Shown piece after piece: positions 43,202-52,182 of a stretch of DNA of 64,000 bases. The position numbers were made by a program, and so were the translations under genes. The notes beneath the pieces were generated by a model. It was given only the letters and a program-made list of their open reading frames with translations, searched no databases and had not been told where the DNA came from. This stretch comes from Rubrivivax sp. SCN 71-131. GTDB taxonomy: Bacteria; Pseudomonadota; Gammaproteobacteria; Burkholderiales; Burkholderiaceae_C. Position 1 is the first letter of the stretch. Each line of letters begins with the position of its first letter. The stretch spans positions 124,001 to 188,000 of the forward strand of contig MEFD01000012.1 in NCBI GenBank assembly GCA_001724995.1. Direction: 5' to 3'.

Positions 43202-44017
43202 TCAACCCTTGCGGGCGGCCCCCGCGAGCAGCCGCTCGAGCTCGGCCTGCGGCAGCGCGCCGGGCTTGCGCGAGCCGTCCTCGAAGAAGATCGCAGGCGT
43301 GCCCTGCACGCGGTGCTTGCGGCCGAACTCGACGTTGCGCTCGAGCGCCGCGGTGTCGCAGCGACCCATCACCTTGGGCGGCGTGGCGCCGTCGAGCATC
43401 CACGCGCGCCAGGTCTGCGCCGGGTCCTTGGCGCACCAGATGTCGCGCGACTTGGCCTGCGAATCGGCGCCCAGGATCGGATAGAGGAAGGCATAGACGC
43501 TGAGGTCCTTGATCGCCGCGAGGTCGCGCTCCAGGCGCTTGCAGTAGCCGCAGTTCGGGTCGACGAAGACCGCCAGCCGGCGCTTGCCGCTGCCCTGCTT
43601 GATGAGCACCGCATCCTTCAGCGGCAGCGCGTCCCAGGCCACCGCGGTGAGCTTGTCGAGGCGCTCCTCGGTCAGGTTGGTGCGCGTGCGCGTGTCGACG
43701 ATCGAGCCCTGCACGATCAGGTGATCACCGCGTTCGTCGGCGTAGTAGAGCTCGTGGCCGATGCGCACTTCGTAGAGGCCGGGGATCGGCGTGCGGCTGA
43801 TCTCGTCGATCTTGGGCAGGTTCGGGATGCGCTCGGCCAGGTTCTTGCGCAGCGCCGCTTCCACGGCCGCGGCATCGGCGCCGGCAGGCGCCGCCGCGCC
43901 GGGGCTCGGCGAGGCGCCTGCAGCCTGGCCCTGGGCCTGGGCCTGGGCCTGCAGCGGCAGCATCATGGCCAGCGCGAGCAGGGCGGCCGCAACGGGCGAA
44001 ATGGGGGTCTGGGTCAC
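43202..44017 (-). CDS. dsbC: Thiol:disulfide interchange protein DsbC
   Basis: The 271-residue precursor starts at GTG and has a signal peptide ending near AQA, a low-complexity Ala/Gly/Pro spacer, the dimerisation domain (IPNLPKIDEISRTPIPGLYEV) and a thioredoxin-like domain with the active site CGYC in VFVDPNCGYCKRLERDL and the cis-Pro loop QGTPAIFFEDG. DsbC isomerises disulfides in the periplasm. Two further Cys (DIWCAKD and GRCDT) match the structural pair. It is 41 nt downstream of the ubiH-like gene, a pair often kept in Burkholderiales. Confidence 0.93.
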   Translation of the reverse strand: MTQTPISPVAAALLALAMMLPLQAQAQAQGQAAGASPSPGAAAPAGADAAAVEAALRKNLAERIPNLPKIDEISRTPIPGLYEVRIGHELYYADERGDHLIVQGSIVDTRTRTNLTEERLDKLTAVAWDALPLKDAVLIKQGSGKRRLAVFVDPNCGYCKRLERDLAAIKDLSVYAFLYPILGADSQAKSRDIWCAKDPAQTWRAWMLDGATPPKVMGRCDTAALERNVEFGRKHRVQGTPAIFFEDGSRKPGALPQAELERLLAGAARKG

Positions 44018-44058
44018 ATCGAATCCTCGTCGGACCGCGCGCGGCGGCCTCGGCCATG

Positions 44059-45165
44059 TCAGCGGTCCATGGCCTGGCGCACCAGCGCGCGCTTGAGCAG
44101 CGGCAGGCGATCGACCAGATCCAGGCCGCGGTTGCGGAGTTCCCGCGCCATCGGGCTCGGGTGGGCGAAAAGCTGCAGCAGGCCGTCGGTGACGAAGCCC
44201 ATCGCCTGCACGGGCAGCAGCCGCGCGCGCGCGTAGCGGCGCAGCAACCGCTCGTCGCCGAGCGGGCGCCAGGGTTCACGCGCCGCGAGCTGCTCGGCCA
44301 GCACCGCCACGTCGGCCAGGCCCAGGTTCAGGCCCTGCCCGGCAAGCGGGTGCACGAGATGCGCGGCATCGCCCAGCAGTACCCAGCCCGGGCCGCAGAC
44401 GGCCTCGGCATGGGCCAGCGCCAGCGGCCAGGTGGCGCGCTCGCCGGCCAGGCGCAGCGTGCCGGCGGCACCGCCGGTGGCCTGCGCCAGCTCGGCTTCG
44501 AAGGCCGCGGCGTCGCACTGCTGCAGGGCAAGCGCGCGCTCTTCGGGCAGCGACCAGACGAGGCCGAAGGCGTGACCGGGCTGCGGGCGGTCGAAGGGCA
44601 GCAGCGCGAGCACGTCGGAGGCGCGAAACCACTGCCGCGCCACGCCCTCGTGGCCCCGATCGGTCAGCAGCCGCGCCGCCAGGCCGCGCTGGCCGTAGGC
44701 GTGCGACGGCATCGCCACCCCGAGGCGCGTGCGCGCCGGCGAGGCCCGTCCCTCCGCCAGCACCTGCAGCGCGGCGTCGGCGCCGTCGGGCAGGTGACTG
44801 ACATGCGCGGCGTAGCGCAGCGCGGCGCCCAGGCCGGCCTCGAGTTCGGCGGCATCGACGATCCAGCCCAGCGCCTCGACGCCGCTGCGGTCGGCCGAGA
44901 AGTGCAGCGTCGCGCCGGGTCGGTCGCCCTCGACGCGGATCGCGCGTACCGCGGTGCGCGCGTCGGCCGGCAGCGCGTCCCAGACCCTGAGCGTCTGCAG
45001 CAGCCGCACCGAGCGCTCGTTCAGTGCATAGGTGCGAACGTCGGGCACGGCGCGCGCTGCCGCCTGGCCCGTCCAGGCCACCGACAACCCCAGGCGCGCG
45101 AGCGCGAGCGCCGCGGCCATGGCCACGGCTCCGGAGCCGCGCACGCAGACATCGAAAGCCGACAT
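44059..45165 (-). CDS. UbiH/VisC-family FAD-dependent monooxygenase
   Basis: A 368-residue flavoprotein hydroxylase of the ubiquinone family: N-terminal FDVCVRGSGAVAMAAALALA (dinucleotide-binding, with GSGAVA in place of GxGxxG), the DG-like stretch VRTYALNERSVRLLQ and the FAD block WVLLGDAAHLVHPLAGQGLN. It probably hydroxylates the ubiquinone ring, or is a UbiH-like paralogue; the regiochemistry cannot be told. The ATG at 45165 is the best start (45174 possible). It is divergent from the MOSC gene. Confidence 0.88.
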   Translation of the reverse strand: MSAFDVCVRGSGAVAMAAALALARLGLSVAWTGQAAARAVPDVRTYALNERSVRLLQTLRVWDALPADARTAVRAIRVEGDRPGATLHFSADRSGVEALGWIVDAAELEAGLGAALRYAAHVSHLPDGADAALQVLAEGRASPARTRLGVAMPSHAYGQRGLAARLLTDRGHEGVARQWFRASDVLALLPFDRPQPGHAFGLVWSLPEERALALQQCDAAAFEAELAQATGGAAGTLRLAGERATWPLALAHAEAVCGPGWVLLGDAAHLVHPLAGQGLNLGLADVAVLAEQLAAREPWRPLGDERLLRRYARARLLPVQAMGFVTDGLLQLFAHPSPMARELRNRGLDLVDRLPLLKRALVRQAMDR

Positions 45166-45240
45166 GCCCTGCATTCTAGGGAGCGGGTGCGGGCACAATC
45201 ACCGCCCTGCCCCGCCCACCCCACTGCCGAGCCGACTTCC

Positions 45241-46095
45241 GTGACCGACCGCATCGCCTGCCGGCTTGCCGCGCTGAACCTGCATCCGATCAAGTCCTGC
45301 GCCGCCGTGCCGGTCGACGAGGCGCTGCTGATCGAAACCGGACTGCAACTCGACCGCGCCTGGATGGTGGTCGACGCCAAGGGCGTCATGCTCACGCAGC
45401 GGGCCTGGCCGCGCATGGCGCTGGTGCAGGTCCGGCTGCGCGATGACGACATGGTGCTGCGCGCGCCGGGGATGCTGGCGCTGCACGTCAGCCTCGACGC
45501 GGTCGAGGAGGCGACCAGCGCGCGCGTCTGGCGCGACGAGGTGAAGGCCTACGACATGGGCGACCTGGCCGCACAGTGGTTCAGCGACTTCCTCGGCACG
45601 CCGGCGCGGCTGGTGCGCTTCGACCCCGGGCAGCAACGCCTGGCCGACCGCGCCTGGACGGGAGCGCTCGCCGCCGAGGTCGCCTTCGCCGACGGCTTCC
45701 CCCTGCTCGTGGCTTCGACGGCATCACTGGCCGAGCTCAACCGGCGCCTGGTCGCAGGCGGACAGGCGGCGATCGGGCCCGAGCGCTTTCGCGCCAACCT
45801 CTGGCTCGAGGGCCTGCAGGCGCACGACGAGGACCGCATCGACGAGATCACGATCGAGACCGAAGGCGGCCCGGTGCGCATCCGGCTCGTCAAGCCTTGC
45901 GTGCGCTGCGTCATCCCCAACGTCGATCCGGGCAGCGCCGAGGTCGGCAAGGAGCCCTGGCAGACGCTGTCGACCTACCGCGCCGACGCGCGCGTGCAGG
46001 GCGGCATCACCTTCGCGATGAACGGCGTCATCCTCGAGGGCGTCGACCGCGTGCTGCGCTGCGGACAGCAGGCGAGCGCGACCCGGGCGGCCTGA
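45241..46095 (+). CDS. MOSC-domain protein, YcbX family
   Basis: The 284-residue protein has an N-terminal MOSC_N barrel (LNLHPIKSCAAVPVDEALLI, DRAWMVVDAKGVMLTQR) and a MOSC domain with the molybdenum-ligand Cys region VKPCVRCVIPNVDP and FAMNGVI. YcbX-type proteins reduce N-hydroxylated compounds using the molybdenum cofactor. The start is a GTG at 45241; the longer frame is rejected because it is antisense to the ubiH-like gene. The 75-nt gap to that gene holds both promoters. Confidence 0.9.
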   Translation: MTDRIACRLAALNLHPIKSCAAVPVDEALLIETGLQLDRAWMVVDAKGVMLTQRAWPRMALVQVRLRDDDMVLRAPGMLALHVSLDAVEEATSARVWRDEVKAYDMGDLAAQWFSDFLGTPARLVRFDPGQQRLADRAWTGALAAEVAFADGFPLLVASTASLAELNRRLVAGGQAAIGPERFRANLWLEGLQAHDEDRIDEITIETEGGPVRIRLVKPCVRCVIPNVDPGSAEVGKEPWQTLSTYRADARVQGGITFAMNGVILEGVDRVLRCGQQASATRAA

Positions 46096-46136
46096 GAGCG
46101 GCTGCGCCGCAGCGACCAGCCCCGGCCGCGGGACGA

Positions 46137-46382
46137 TCAGGCCGTGGTGTCCAGCCCCGGCGTGCTTGCCGGGGCGCCGACCATCTTCAGCAGGGGGCCG
46201 GGGTAGACCTGCAGTTCGTAGTAGATCGTTCCGCCCATGCGGTAGGGGCCGAGGTTGGGCAGCCGGTTGCTCGCCTCGACGGGCGGCACGGGCCTGACTT
46301 CGGCCTGCGCGAGGCGACCCGAGAAGCTCTCGAGTTCGCGCGCGGGCGGCACGGCTGGCCTCAGCGTGACTCGTTCGTTCAT
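46137..46382 (-). CDS. Hypothetical protein of 81 residues
   Basis: A small soluble protein with no recognised domain: MNERVTLRPAVPPARELESF, a middle RPVPPVEASNRLPNLGPY and RMGGTIYYELQVYPGPLLKM near the end. There is no signal peptide or membrane segment. Support for expression is the GAGGGAG ribosome binding site four nt before the ATG at 46382 and the clean gap to the divergent ychF gene. It is convergent with the MOSC gene. No function can be offered. Confidence 0.65.
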   Translation of the reverse strand: MNERVTLRPAVPPARELESFSGRLAQAEVRPVPPVEASNRLPNLGPYRMGGTIYYELQVYPGPLLKMVGAPASTPGLDTTA

Positions 46383-46583
46383 GGTGCTCCCTCGACGCGG
46401 CCTGATGGCGTGCCACGATGATAGGCAGCCCTGGCCAGCCTGGCCCCCGGTCGACACCCCGGGGCGCTCGCCCGGGGCCCGCAGCGGCAGCGCGGGCCGG
46501 GCGCGCAAGGCGCGGCAGGACCGCTGTAGGACAATCGGCGCCCTCCTCCACCGTCCCAGCGCGCGTCCGCGCGAAAGCACGCC

Positions 46584-47678
46584 ATGAGCCTCAAGTGCGG
46601 CATCGTGGGCCTGCCCAACGTCGGCAAGTCCACCCTCTTCAACGCCCTCACCAAGGCCGGCATCGCCGCCGAGAACTACCCCTTCTGCACGATCGAGCCC
46701 AACGTCGGCGTGGTCGAGCTGCCGGACCCGCGCCTGCAGCAACTGGCGGCCGTCGTCAAGCCCGAGCGCATCGTGCCGGCGATCGTCGAGTTCGTCGACA
46801 TCGCCGGGCTGGTGGCCGGGGCCAGCAAGGGCGAGGGGCTGGGCAACCAGTTCCTGAGCCACATCCGCGAGACGGATGCGATCGTCAACGTCGTGCGCTG
46901 CTTCGAGGACGACAACGTCATCCACGTCGCCGGCCGCGTCGACCCGGTGGCCGACATCGAGGTCATCCAGACCGAGCTCTGCCTGGCCGACCTCGCCACC
47001 GTCGAGAAGAGCCTGGCGCGCTACACCAAGGTCGCCAAGGCCGGCGGGGACAAGGAGGCGCAGCGCCTGGTCGACGTGCTGAAGAAGTGCGAGGCCGCGC
47101 TCAACGAGGCGCGCCCCGTGCGCTCGATCGCCTTCAGCAAGGAGGAGCAGGCGGTGCTCAAGCCGCTGTGCCTGATCACCGCCAAGCCGGCGATGTTCGT
47201 CGGCAACGTCAGCGAGGACGGCTTCGCCGACAACCCGCTGCTGCAGCGCCTGCAGGACTACGCGGCCCGGCAGGGCGCGCCGGTGGTGGCCATCTGCGCC
47301 AAGACCGAGGCCGAGCTGGCCGACATGGCGGACGAGGACAAGGCCATGTTCCTGGCCGAGATGGGGCAGGAGGAGCCGGGCCTCGCCCGCCTCATCCGCG
47401 CCGCCTTCAAGCTGCTGGGCCTGCAGACCTACTTCACCGCGGGCGTGAAGGAAGTGCGCGCCTGGACCATCCACGCCGGCGACACCGCGCCGCAGGCGGC
47501 GGGCGTGATCCACACCGACTTCGAGCGCGGATTCATCCGCGCGCAGACGATTGCCTTCGAGGACTTCATCGCCCACCGCGGCGAGCAGGGCGCCAAGGAC
47601 GCCGGCCGCATGCGCGCCGAGGGCAAGGAGTACGTGGTGAAGGACGGCGACGTGATGAACTTCCTCTTCAACGTCTGA
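46584..47678 (+). CDS. ychF: Ribosome-binding ATPase YchF
   Basis: The 364-residue Obg-family protein has the P-loop [18 protein letters not shown], the [13 protein letters not shown] switch I and [20 protein letters not shown] switch II, NVSED in place of NKxD (explaining ATP rather than GTP preference), and the C-terminal TGS-like domain ending [12 protein letters not shown]. YchF binds ribosomes and takes part in stress control. Two nt separate it from the dehydrogenase gene downstream. Confidence 0.96.
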   Translation: MSLKCGIVGLPNVGKSTLFNALTKAGIAAENYPFCTIEPNVGVVELPDPRLQQLAAVVKPERIVPAIVEFVDIAGLVAGASKGEGLGNQFLSHIRETDAIVNVVRCFEDDNVIHVAGRVDPVADIEVIQTELCLADLATVEKSLARYTKVAKAGGDKEAQRLVDVLKKCEAALNEARPVRSIAFSKEEQAVLKPLCLITAKPAMFVGNVSEDGFADNPLLQRLQDYAARQGAPVVAICAKTEAELADMADEDKAMFLAEMGQEEPGLARLIRAAFKLLGLQTYFTAGVKEVRAWTIHAGDTAPQAAGVIHTDFERGFIRAQTIAFEDFIAHRGEQGAKDAGRMRAEGKEYVVKDGDVMNFLFNV

Positions 47679-47680
47679 CG

Positions 47681-48757
47681 ATGAAGCAGGCGCACCGCAT
47701 CGCCGCCATCCCCGGCGACGGCATCGGCAAGGAGGTGATGCCCGAGGGCCTGCGCGTGCTGGAGGCGGCGGCGCGGCGCTTCGGCATCGGCATCGAGGTG
47801 ACGCCGATCGCCTGGGCGAGCTGCGACTGGTACGCGAAGACCGGGCAGATGATGCCCGACGACTGGAAGGCGCAGCTGCAGGGCATGGACGCGCTGCTCT
47901 TCGGCGCCGTCGGCTGGCCGGCGAGCGTTCCGGATCACGTGTCGCTGTGGGGCAGCCTGCTGAAGTTCCGGCGCGAGTTCGACCAGTACGTGAACCTGCG
48001 TCCGGCGCGGCTCTTCGACGGCGTGCCGTGCCCGCTGGCGGGCCTGAAGGCCGGCGACATCGACATGCTGATCGTGCGCGAGAACACCGAGGGCGAGTAC
48101 AGCGCCGTCGGTGGCGTGATGTTCGCCGGCACCGAGCGCGAGTTCGTCCTGCAGGAGTCAGTGTTCACTCGCCTCGGAAGCGAGCGCCTGCTGAACTACG
48201 CCTTCGAACTGGCGCGCACCCGCGCGCGCCGGCACGTGACCGTGGCGACGAAGAGCAACGGCATCGCGATCAGCATGCCGTGGTGGGACGAACGCGCCGC
48301 CGAAGCCGCCGCGCGCCACCCGGACGTGAGCTGGGACAAGCAGCACATCGACATCCTCGCCGCGCGCTTCGTGCTGCAACCAGAGCGCTTCGACGTGGTC
48401 GCGGCGACCAACCTCTTCGGCGACATCCTCTCCGACCTCGGCCCGGCCTGCACCGGCACCATCGGCATCGCGCCGAGCGCGAACCTCAACCCCGAGCGCC
48501 GCTTCCCGAGCCTCTTCGAGCCGGTGCACGGCTCGGCGCCGGACATCCACGGCAGGAACATCGCCAACCCGGTGGCCATGGTCTGGAGCGCGGCGATGAT
48601 GCTCGACTTCCTCGGCCACCGCGAGGCCCACGACGCGATCCTGCGCGCGATCGAGCATGTGCTGGCTCACGGCCCGCGCACGCCGGACCTGGGTGGCAGC
48701 GCCGACACCACGGCACTGGGCCAAGCGCTGGCGAAGCGAGTGGCCGAAGGCTGTTGA
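47681..48757 (+). CDS. Tartrate dehydrogenase / D-malate dehydrogenase (decarboxylating)
   Basis: A 358-residue member of the isopropylmalate/isocitrate dehydrogenase family: IAAIPGDGIGKEVMPEGLRV, LRPARLFDGVPCPL, RENTEGEYSAVGG, ATKSNGIAISMPWWDE and the metal/NAD site AATNLFGDILSDLGPA, FEPVHGSAPDIHG. The SVPDHVSLWGSLLKFRREFD segment is characteristic of the TtuC/DmlA group, which oxidises D-malate or tartrate with NAD+. Two nt follow ychF. Its end lies 61 nt before the CIRCE operator of rpoH. Confidence 0.9.
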   Translation: MKQAHRIAAIPGDGIGKEVMPEGLRVLEAAARRFGIGIEVTPIAWASCDWYAKTGQMMPDDWKAQLQGMDALLFGAVGWPASVPDHVSLWGSLLKFRREFDQYVNLRPARLFDGVPCPLAGLKAGDIDMLIVRENTEGEYSAVGGVMFAGTEREFVLQESVFTRLGSERLLNYAFELARTRARRHVTVATKSNGIAISMPWWDERAAEAAARHPDVSWDKQHIDILAARFVLQPERFDVVAATNLFGDILSDLGPACTGTIGIAPSANLNPERRFPSLFEPVHGSAPDIHGRNIANPVAMVWSAAMMLDFLGHREAHDAILRAIEHVLAHGPRTPDLGGSADTTALGQALAKRVAEGC

Positions 48758-48818
48758 GCATCTGTCGCGCAAGTGGGCGCATACTCGCTTACTGCCAGAG
48801 CCCCTGCACGCTTCTTCT

Positions 48819-48845
48819 TTAGCACTCGTCGTCACAGAGTGCTAA
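48819..48845 (+). promoter_or_regulatory. CIRCE element (HrcA operator) upstream of rpoH
   Basis: TTAGCACTC-N9-GAGTGCTAA is present without a single mismatch to the CIRCE consensus, the binding site of the heat-shock repressor HrcA. It ends 41 nt before the rpoH ATG. Within it, TTAGCA (48819) and TAACAT (48843-48848) could be weak -35 and -10 boxes with 18-bp spacing, so HrcA would block the promoter directly. This implies that sigma-32 synthesis is under HrcA control. Confidence 0.93.
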
Positions 48846-48886
48846 CATACTTGGAACTTCAACCCCGCCTCTTGATCCCAAGGGAC

Positions 48887-49816
48887 ATGAACCAGACCTC
48901 GCCGACTGCCTTGACGCTGCGTGACCCCTGGGCCCTGGTGCCATCGCTTGGCAACCTGGACGCCTACATCTCGGCCGTCAACCGCCTGCCGATGCTCAGC
49001 CAGGGCGAGGAGGCCGACCTTGGGCGCCGGCTGCAGCAGCACGGCGACATCGGGGCCGCGGGACGCCTGGTGCTTTCTCACCTGCGCCTCGTGGTGTCGA
49101 TCTCGCGCCAGTACCTGGGCTATGGCCTGCCGCAGGGTGACCTGATCCAGGAAGGCAACGTCGGCCTGATGAAGGCCGTCAAGCGCTTCGACCCCGACCA
49201 GGGCGTTCGCCTGGTGAGCTACGCGCTGCACTGGATCAAGGCCGAGATCCACGAGTACATCCTGAAGAACTGGCGCATGGTCAAGGTCGCGACGACCAAG
49301 GCGCAGCGCAAGCTCTTCTTCAACCTGCGCTCGATGAAGCAGGGCTTCAAGGGCGAGGGCGCGGACGGGCAGACCCATCGCAGCACCCTCACCGCAGCGG
49401 AAATCGAGGCCGTGGCCGCCGAGCTTTCGGTCAAGCCCGCCGAAGTGATCGAGATGGAGACGCGGCTCGCCGGTGGCGACGTCGCGCTCGAGCCGCAGGT
49501 CGGCGACGACGGCGAGGAGAGCTTCGCACCGATCGCCTACCTCGCCGACGAGACGCACGAGCCGACGCGGGCGCTGGAAGCGCGTCGCCGCGACTGGCTC
49601 GCTGGCGACGGCATCGGCCACGCATTGCAGGCGCTGGACGCGCGCAGCCGGCGCATCGTCGAGCAGCGCTGGCTGGCCGTCAACGACGACGGCAGCGGCG
49701 GCATGACGCTGCACGAGCTCGCCGCCGAGTACGGCGTCTCGGCCGAGCGCATCCGCCAGATCGAGGTCGCGGCGATGAAGAAGATGCGCAAGGCGCTGGA
49801 GGCGGTCGCCGCCTGA
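48887..49816 (+). CDS. rpoH: RNA polymerase sigma factor RpoH (sigma-32)
   Basis: The 309-residue sigma-70 family factor has region 2 (LVVSISRQYLGYGLPQGDLI, GLMKAVKRFDPDQGVRLVSY), the RpoH box QRKLFFNLRS, and region 4 (LHELAAEYGVSAERIRQIEV). It directs heat-shock transcription. The ATG at 48887 has AAGGGA just upstream and follows the CIRCE operator; the longer frame from 48773 would run through that operator and is rejected. A hairpin terminator follows 50 nt after the stop. Confidence 0.96.
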   Translation: MNQTSPTALTLRDPWALVPSLGNLDAYISAVNRLPMLSQGEEADLGRRLQQHGDIGAAGRLVLSHLRLVVSISRQYLGYGLPQGDLIQEGNVGLMKAVKRFDPDQGVRLVSYALHWIKAEIHEYILKNWRMVKVATTKAQRKLFFNLRSMKQGFKGEGADGQTHRSTLTAAEIEAVAAELSVKPAEVIEMETRLAGGDVALEPQVGDDGEESFAPIAYLADETHEPTRALEARRRDWLAGDGIGHALQALDARSRRIVEQRWLAVNDDGSGGMTLHELAAEYGVSAERIRQIEVAAMKKMRKALEAVAA

Positions 49817-49865
49817 GGCGGCGCGCGGCCCTTGCGGCCGGCTGCTGCGTCCCCTGTGCCTGCTG

Positions 49866-49890
49866 CGGCCCGCCTGTGCGCGGGCCGTTT
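49866..49890 (+). terminator. Hairpin terminator after rpoH
   Basis: CGGCCCGC (49866-49873) and GCGGGCCG (49880-49887) form a perfect 8-bp stem with a 6-nt loop, followed by TTT. It lies between the convergent rpoH and sco genes and probably ends rpoH transcription. Confidence 0.6.
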
Positions 49891-49912
49891 GCCTCGGCCG
49901 TGCCGGTAGCGC

Positions 49913-50524
49913 TCAGCCCGCAGGCTCGGCGAGCAGGATCTTCAGGTCGGCCGCCAGCTTCTCCGGGCCGATGGCGTAGCGCTCGAAGAGCCGCATGCGG
50001 CCCTGCGCGTCGAGCACGTACGAGCCCGCGGTGTGGTCGACGGTGTAGCTGCTCTCGGTCTTGCCGGGCACCTTGCTGTAGAAGATCTTGAATTCCTTGG
50101 CCGCCGCGCGCGTTTCCTCTTCGTCGCCGCGCAGGCCGATGAAATCGGCACCGAAGTTGGCCACGTAGGCCTTCAGCACCTCGGGCGTGTCGCGCTCGGG
50201 ATCGAGGCTCACGAAGACGCCCTGCACGCGCTGCCCGTCGGCACCAAGCAGCTTGCGCGCCTCGGCCAGCTCCAGCAGCGTCGTCGGGCAGACGTCCGGG
50301 CACTGCGTGTAGCCGAAGAAGAGCACCACCACCTTGCCCTTGAAGTCGGACAGCGCATGCCGCTTGCCGTCGCCGTCGCGCAGCGCGAGCTGCTGTCCGA
50401 AATCGGCGCCGGTGATGTCCACGCCCTGGAATTGCGGCTTGCCACCGCCGAGGCGGTCGCAGGCAGCGAGCAGCGCAGACGCCGCGCCGGCGGCAAGGAT
50501 CAGGCGACGAGTCGGTGAAGCCAT
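49913..50524 (-). CDS. SCO1/SenC family copper chaperone
   Basis: A 203-residue thioredoxin-fold protein with a lipobox-like ASALLAAC at the N-terminus, so probably membrane-anchored in the periplasm. The copper ligands are present: CPDVC in [18 protein letters not shown] and His in [13 protein letters not shown]. It delivers copper to the CuA centre of cytochrome oxidase subunit II. It overlaps ctaB by 25 nt and is the last gene of the oxidase operon. Confidence 0.92.
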   Translation of the reverse strand: MASPTRRLILAAGAASALLAACDRLGGGKPQFQGVDITGADFGQQLALRDGDGKRHALSDFKGKVVVLFFGYTQCPDVCPTTLLELAEARKLLGADGQRVQGVFVSLDPERDTPEVLKAYVANFGADFIGLRGDEEETRAAAKEFKIFYSKVPGKTESSYTVDHTAGSYVLDAQGRMRLFERYAIGPEKLAADLKILLAEPAG

Positions 50525-51417
50525 GGCTCGAGATAGTGGTCCAGGAGAAGCGCGGCGAAGAGCAGCGCGAGGTGCCAGATGGAGAAACGGAAGGTCTGTC
50601 GCGCCAGGCCATCGCTGTAGCGGCGCCAGAGTCGCCAAGCGTACTGGATGAAACGCAGGCCCAGCAGCGTTGCCGCGACGAAATAGATCCAGCCGCTTTG
50701 CCGGTAGACAAAGGGCAGCAGCGAGGCCGCGAAGAGGACCAGCGTGTAGAGCAGCACCTGCAGCCGCGTGAACTCGGAGCCGTGCGTAACCGGCAGCATC
50801 GGCAGGCCGGCACGGCGGTAGTCCTCGGCACGGTAGAGCGCCAGCGCCCAGAAGTGCGGCGGCGTCCACAGGAAGATGATGAGGAAGAGCATCAAGGCCT
50901 TGGGTCCGACCTCGCCGGCCATCGCCGCCCAGCCCAGCACGGGCGGCATCGCGCCCGATGCGCCGCCGATGACGATGTTCTGCGGCGTCAGCGGCTTGAG
51001 CACCACCGTGTAGATGACCGCATAGCCGATGAAGGTGGCGAAGGTCAGCACCATCGTCAGCGCATTGACCCACCGCCACAGGATCGCGCTGCCGAGCGCG
51101 CACAGCAGCGTTGAGAACAGCAGCGCCTGCGCCGGACTCAGCTCGCCCTTGGCCGTGGGACGCCAGGCGGTGCGCTGCATGCGCGCGTCGATGTGCTGCT
51201 CGACGAGGCAGTTGAACGCCGCCGCCGCGCCGGCGACGAGCCAGATGCCGGCCGTCGCGGGCACGAGCCGCGCGAAGTCCGGCATGCCGGGCTCGGCCAG
51301 CAGCATGCCGATGACGGCGCAGAAGATAATCAGCTGCACGACGCGCGGCTTCGTCAGCGCGACGTACTGGGCAAGGCGCGACGCGGGCGCGGCTGGAGCG
51401 GTGGTGGCAGTGCTCAT
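50500..51417 (-). CDS. ctaB: Protoheme IX farnesyltransferase (heme O synthase) CtaB
   Basis: A 305-residue polytopic UbiA-family enzyme with the heme O synthase motifs [35 protein letters not shown] (DxxxMxRT) and [15 protein letters not shown], and about eight membrane helices. It adds a farnesyl group to heme B, giving heme O. In related bacteria ctaA, which turns heme O into heme A, lies directly upstream; here only 60 nt separate ctaB from the Sco-like gene and ctaA is absent. Confidence 0.95.
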   Translation of the reverse strand: MSTATTAPAAPASRLAQYVALTKPRVVQLIIFCAVIGMLLAEPGMPDFARLVPATAGIWLVAGAAAAFNCLVEQHIDARMQRTAWRPTAKGELSPAQALLFSTLLCALGSAILWRWVNALTMVLTFATFIGYAVIYTVVLKPLTPQNIVIGGASGAMPPVLGWAAMAGEVGPKALMLFLIIFLWTPPHFWALALYRAEDYRRAGLPMLPVTHGSEFTRLQVLLYTLVLFAASLLPFVYRQSGWIYFVAATLLGLRFIQYAWRLWRRYSDGLARQTFRFSIWHLALLFAALLLDHYLEPWLHRLVA

Positions 51418-51477
51418 CGGGCGGGGCAGGGTTCCGGACGCGGCGGGCAGCGGCAGGCAGCGACAGACGCCTCGGGC

Positions 51478-52182
51478 TCAGCGCCCGGGCCGATCCCAGG
51501 CCGCCGCAGCACGCAGCAGGCGATCGATGTCGCGCTTGACCTTGGCGGGCTCGAAGTCGACCGGAAAGCGCATCATCCACTGCCCGACCGGATCGACCAG
51601 GTAGAGGTGCTCCTGCAGCCCCTGGCCCGGCGCCGGCGCGAGCCAACGGCGCAGCTCGCCCTCGGGGTAGCGCAGCACCGTGACCGGCGGCTGCGCCTGC
51701 AGCGCCTGCTGCAGCGCGGTGCCGGGCATGCCGTCGTCGGTCACCAGCCACACCTTGTCGAGCCGTTCGCGCTCGCGCCCGAGCATCTCGCGCAGCTGGC
51801 GCTGGGCGTAGAGCCGCGCCTCGCAGCGCTCGTCGCACGCCGCCGCTCCGACGGCCAGCAGCAGCCACTGCCCGCGCAGCGAAGACAGCGCCACGGGCGC
51901 GCCGTCGAGCGTCTGCAACATGACGTCGGGCAACCCGCGCGAGGGCTCGATCAGCGTGCCGTAGTTGGTCCGCCCCTGCGGCCGGATGACGTAGTAGGTG
52001 AAGTAGGAGGCGATCACCGGCAGCGCGCACACGAGCAGCACCAGCAGCAGCTTGACGCGGCCGCTGCGCACGCGGCGCCGATCCTCGCTGCTGCGGCGCG
52101 GCTCGCCGAGTTCGTAAACCGTCAGCGCCAGCGGGTCAACGGCCGGCGCGGCGTCGCGGTTGGATGATTCGAAACCAGACAT
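51478..52182 (-). CDS. Membrane-anchored Sco-like protein of the oxidase cluster
   Basis: A 234-residue protein with a cytoplasmic N-terminus, one membrane helix (VKLLLVLLVCALPVIASYF) and a periplasmic thioredoxin-like domain: LSSLRGQWLLLAVGAAACDE, a CxxxC pair (CDERC) and a His in QEHLYLVDPVGQW, in the order of the Sco copper ligands but with low overall similarity. It is the unnamed protein usually found between surf1 and ctaA/ctaB in Burkholderiales. A role in oxidase copper or redox handling is likely. It overlaps surf1 by 47 nt. Confidence 0.8.
   Translation of the reverse strand: MSGFESSNRDAAPAVDPLALTVYELGEPRRSSEDRRRVRSGRVKLLLVLLVCALPVIASYFTYYVIRPQGRTNYGTLIEPSRGLPDVMLQTLDGAPVALSSLRGQWLLLAVGAAACDERCEARLYAQRQLREMLGRERERLDKVWLVTDDGMPGTALQQALQAQPPVTVLRYPEGELRRWLAPAPGQGLQEHLYLVDPVGQWMMRFPVDFEPAKVKRDIDRLLRAAAAWDRPGR

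Noticed and set aside
48754-48785. TTGAGC and CATACT as the rpoH promoter.
   Set aside because: The spacing of 20 bp is too long and both boxes are weak; the pair overlapping CIRCE is more plausible but also weak.
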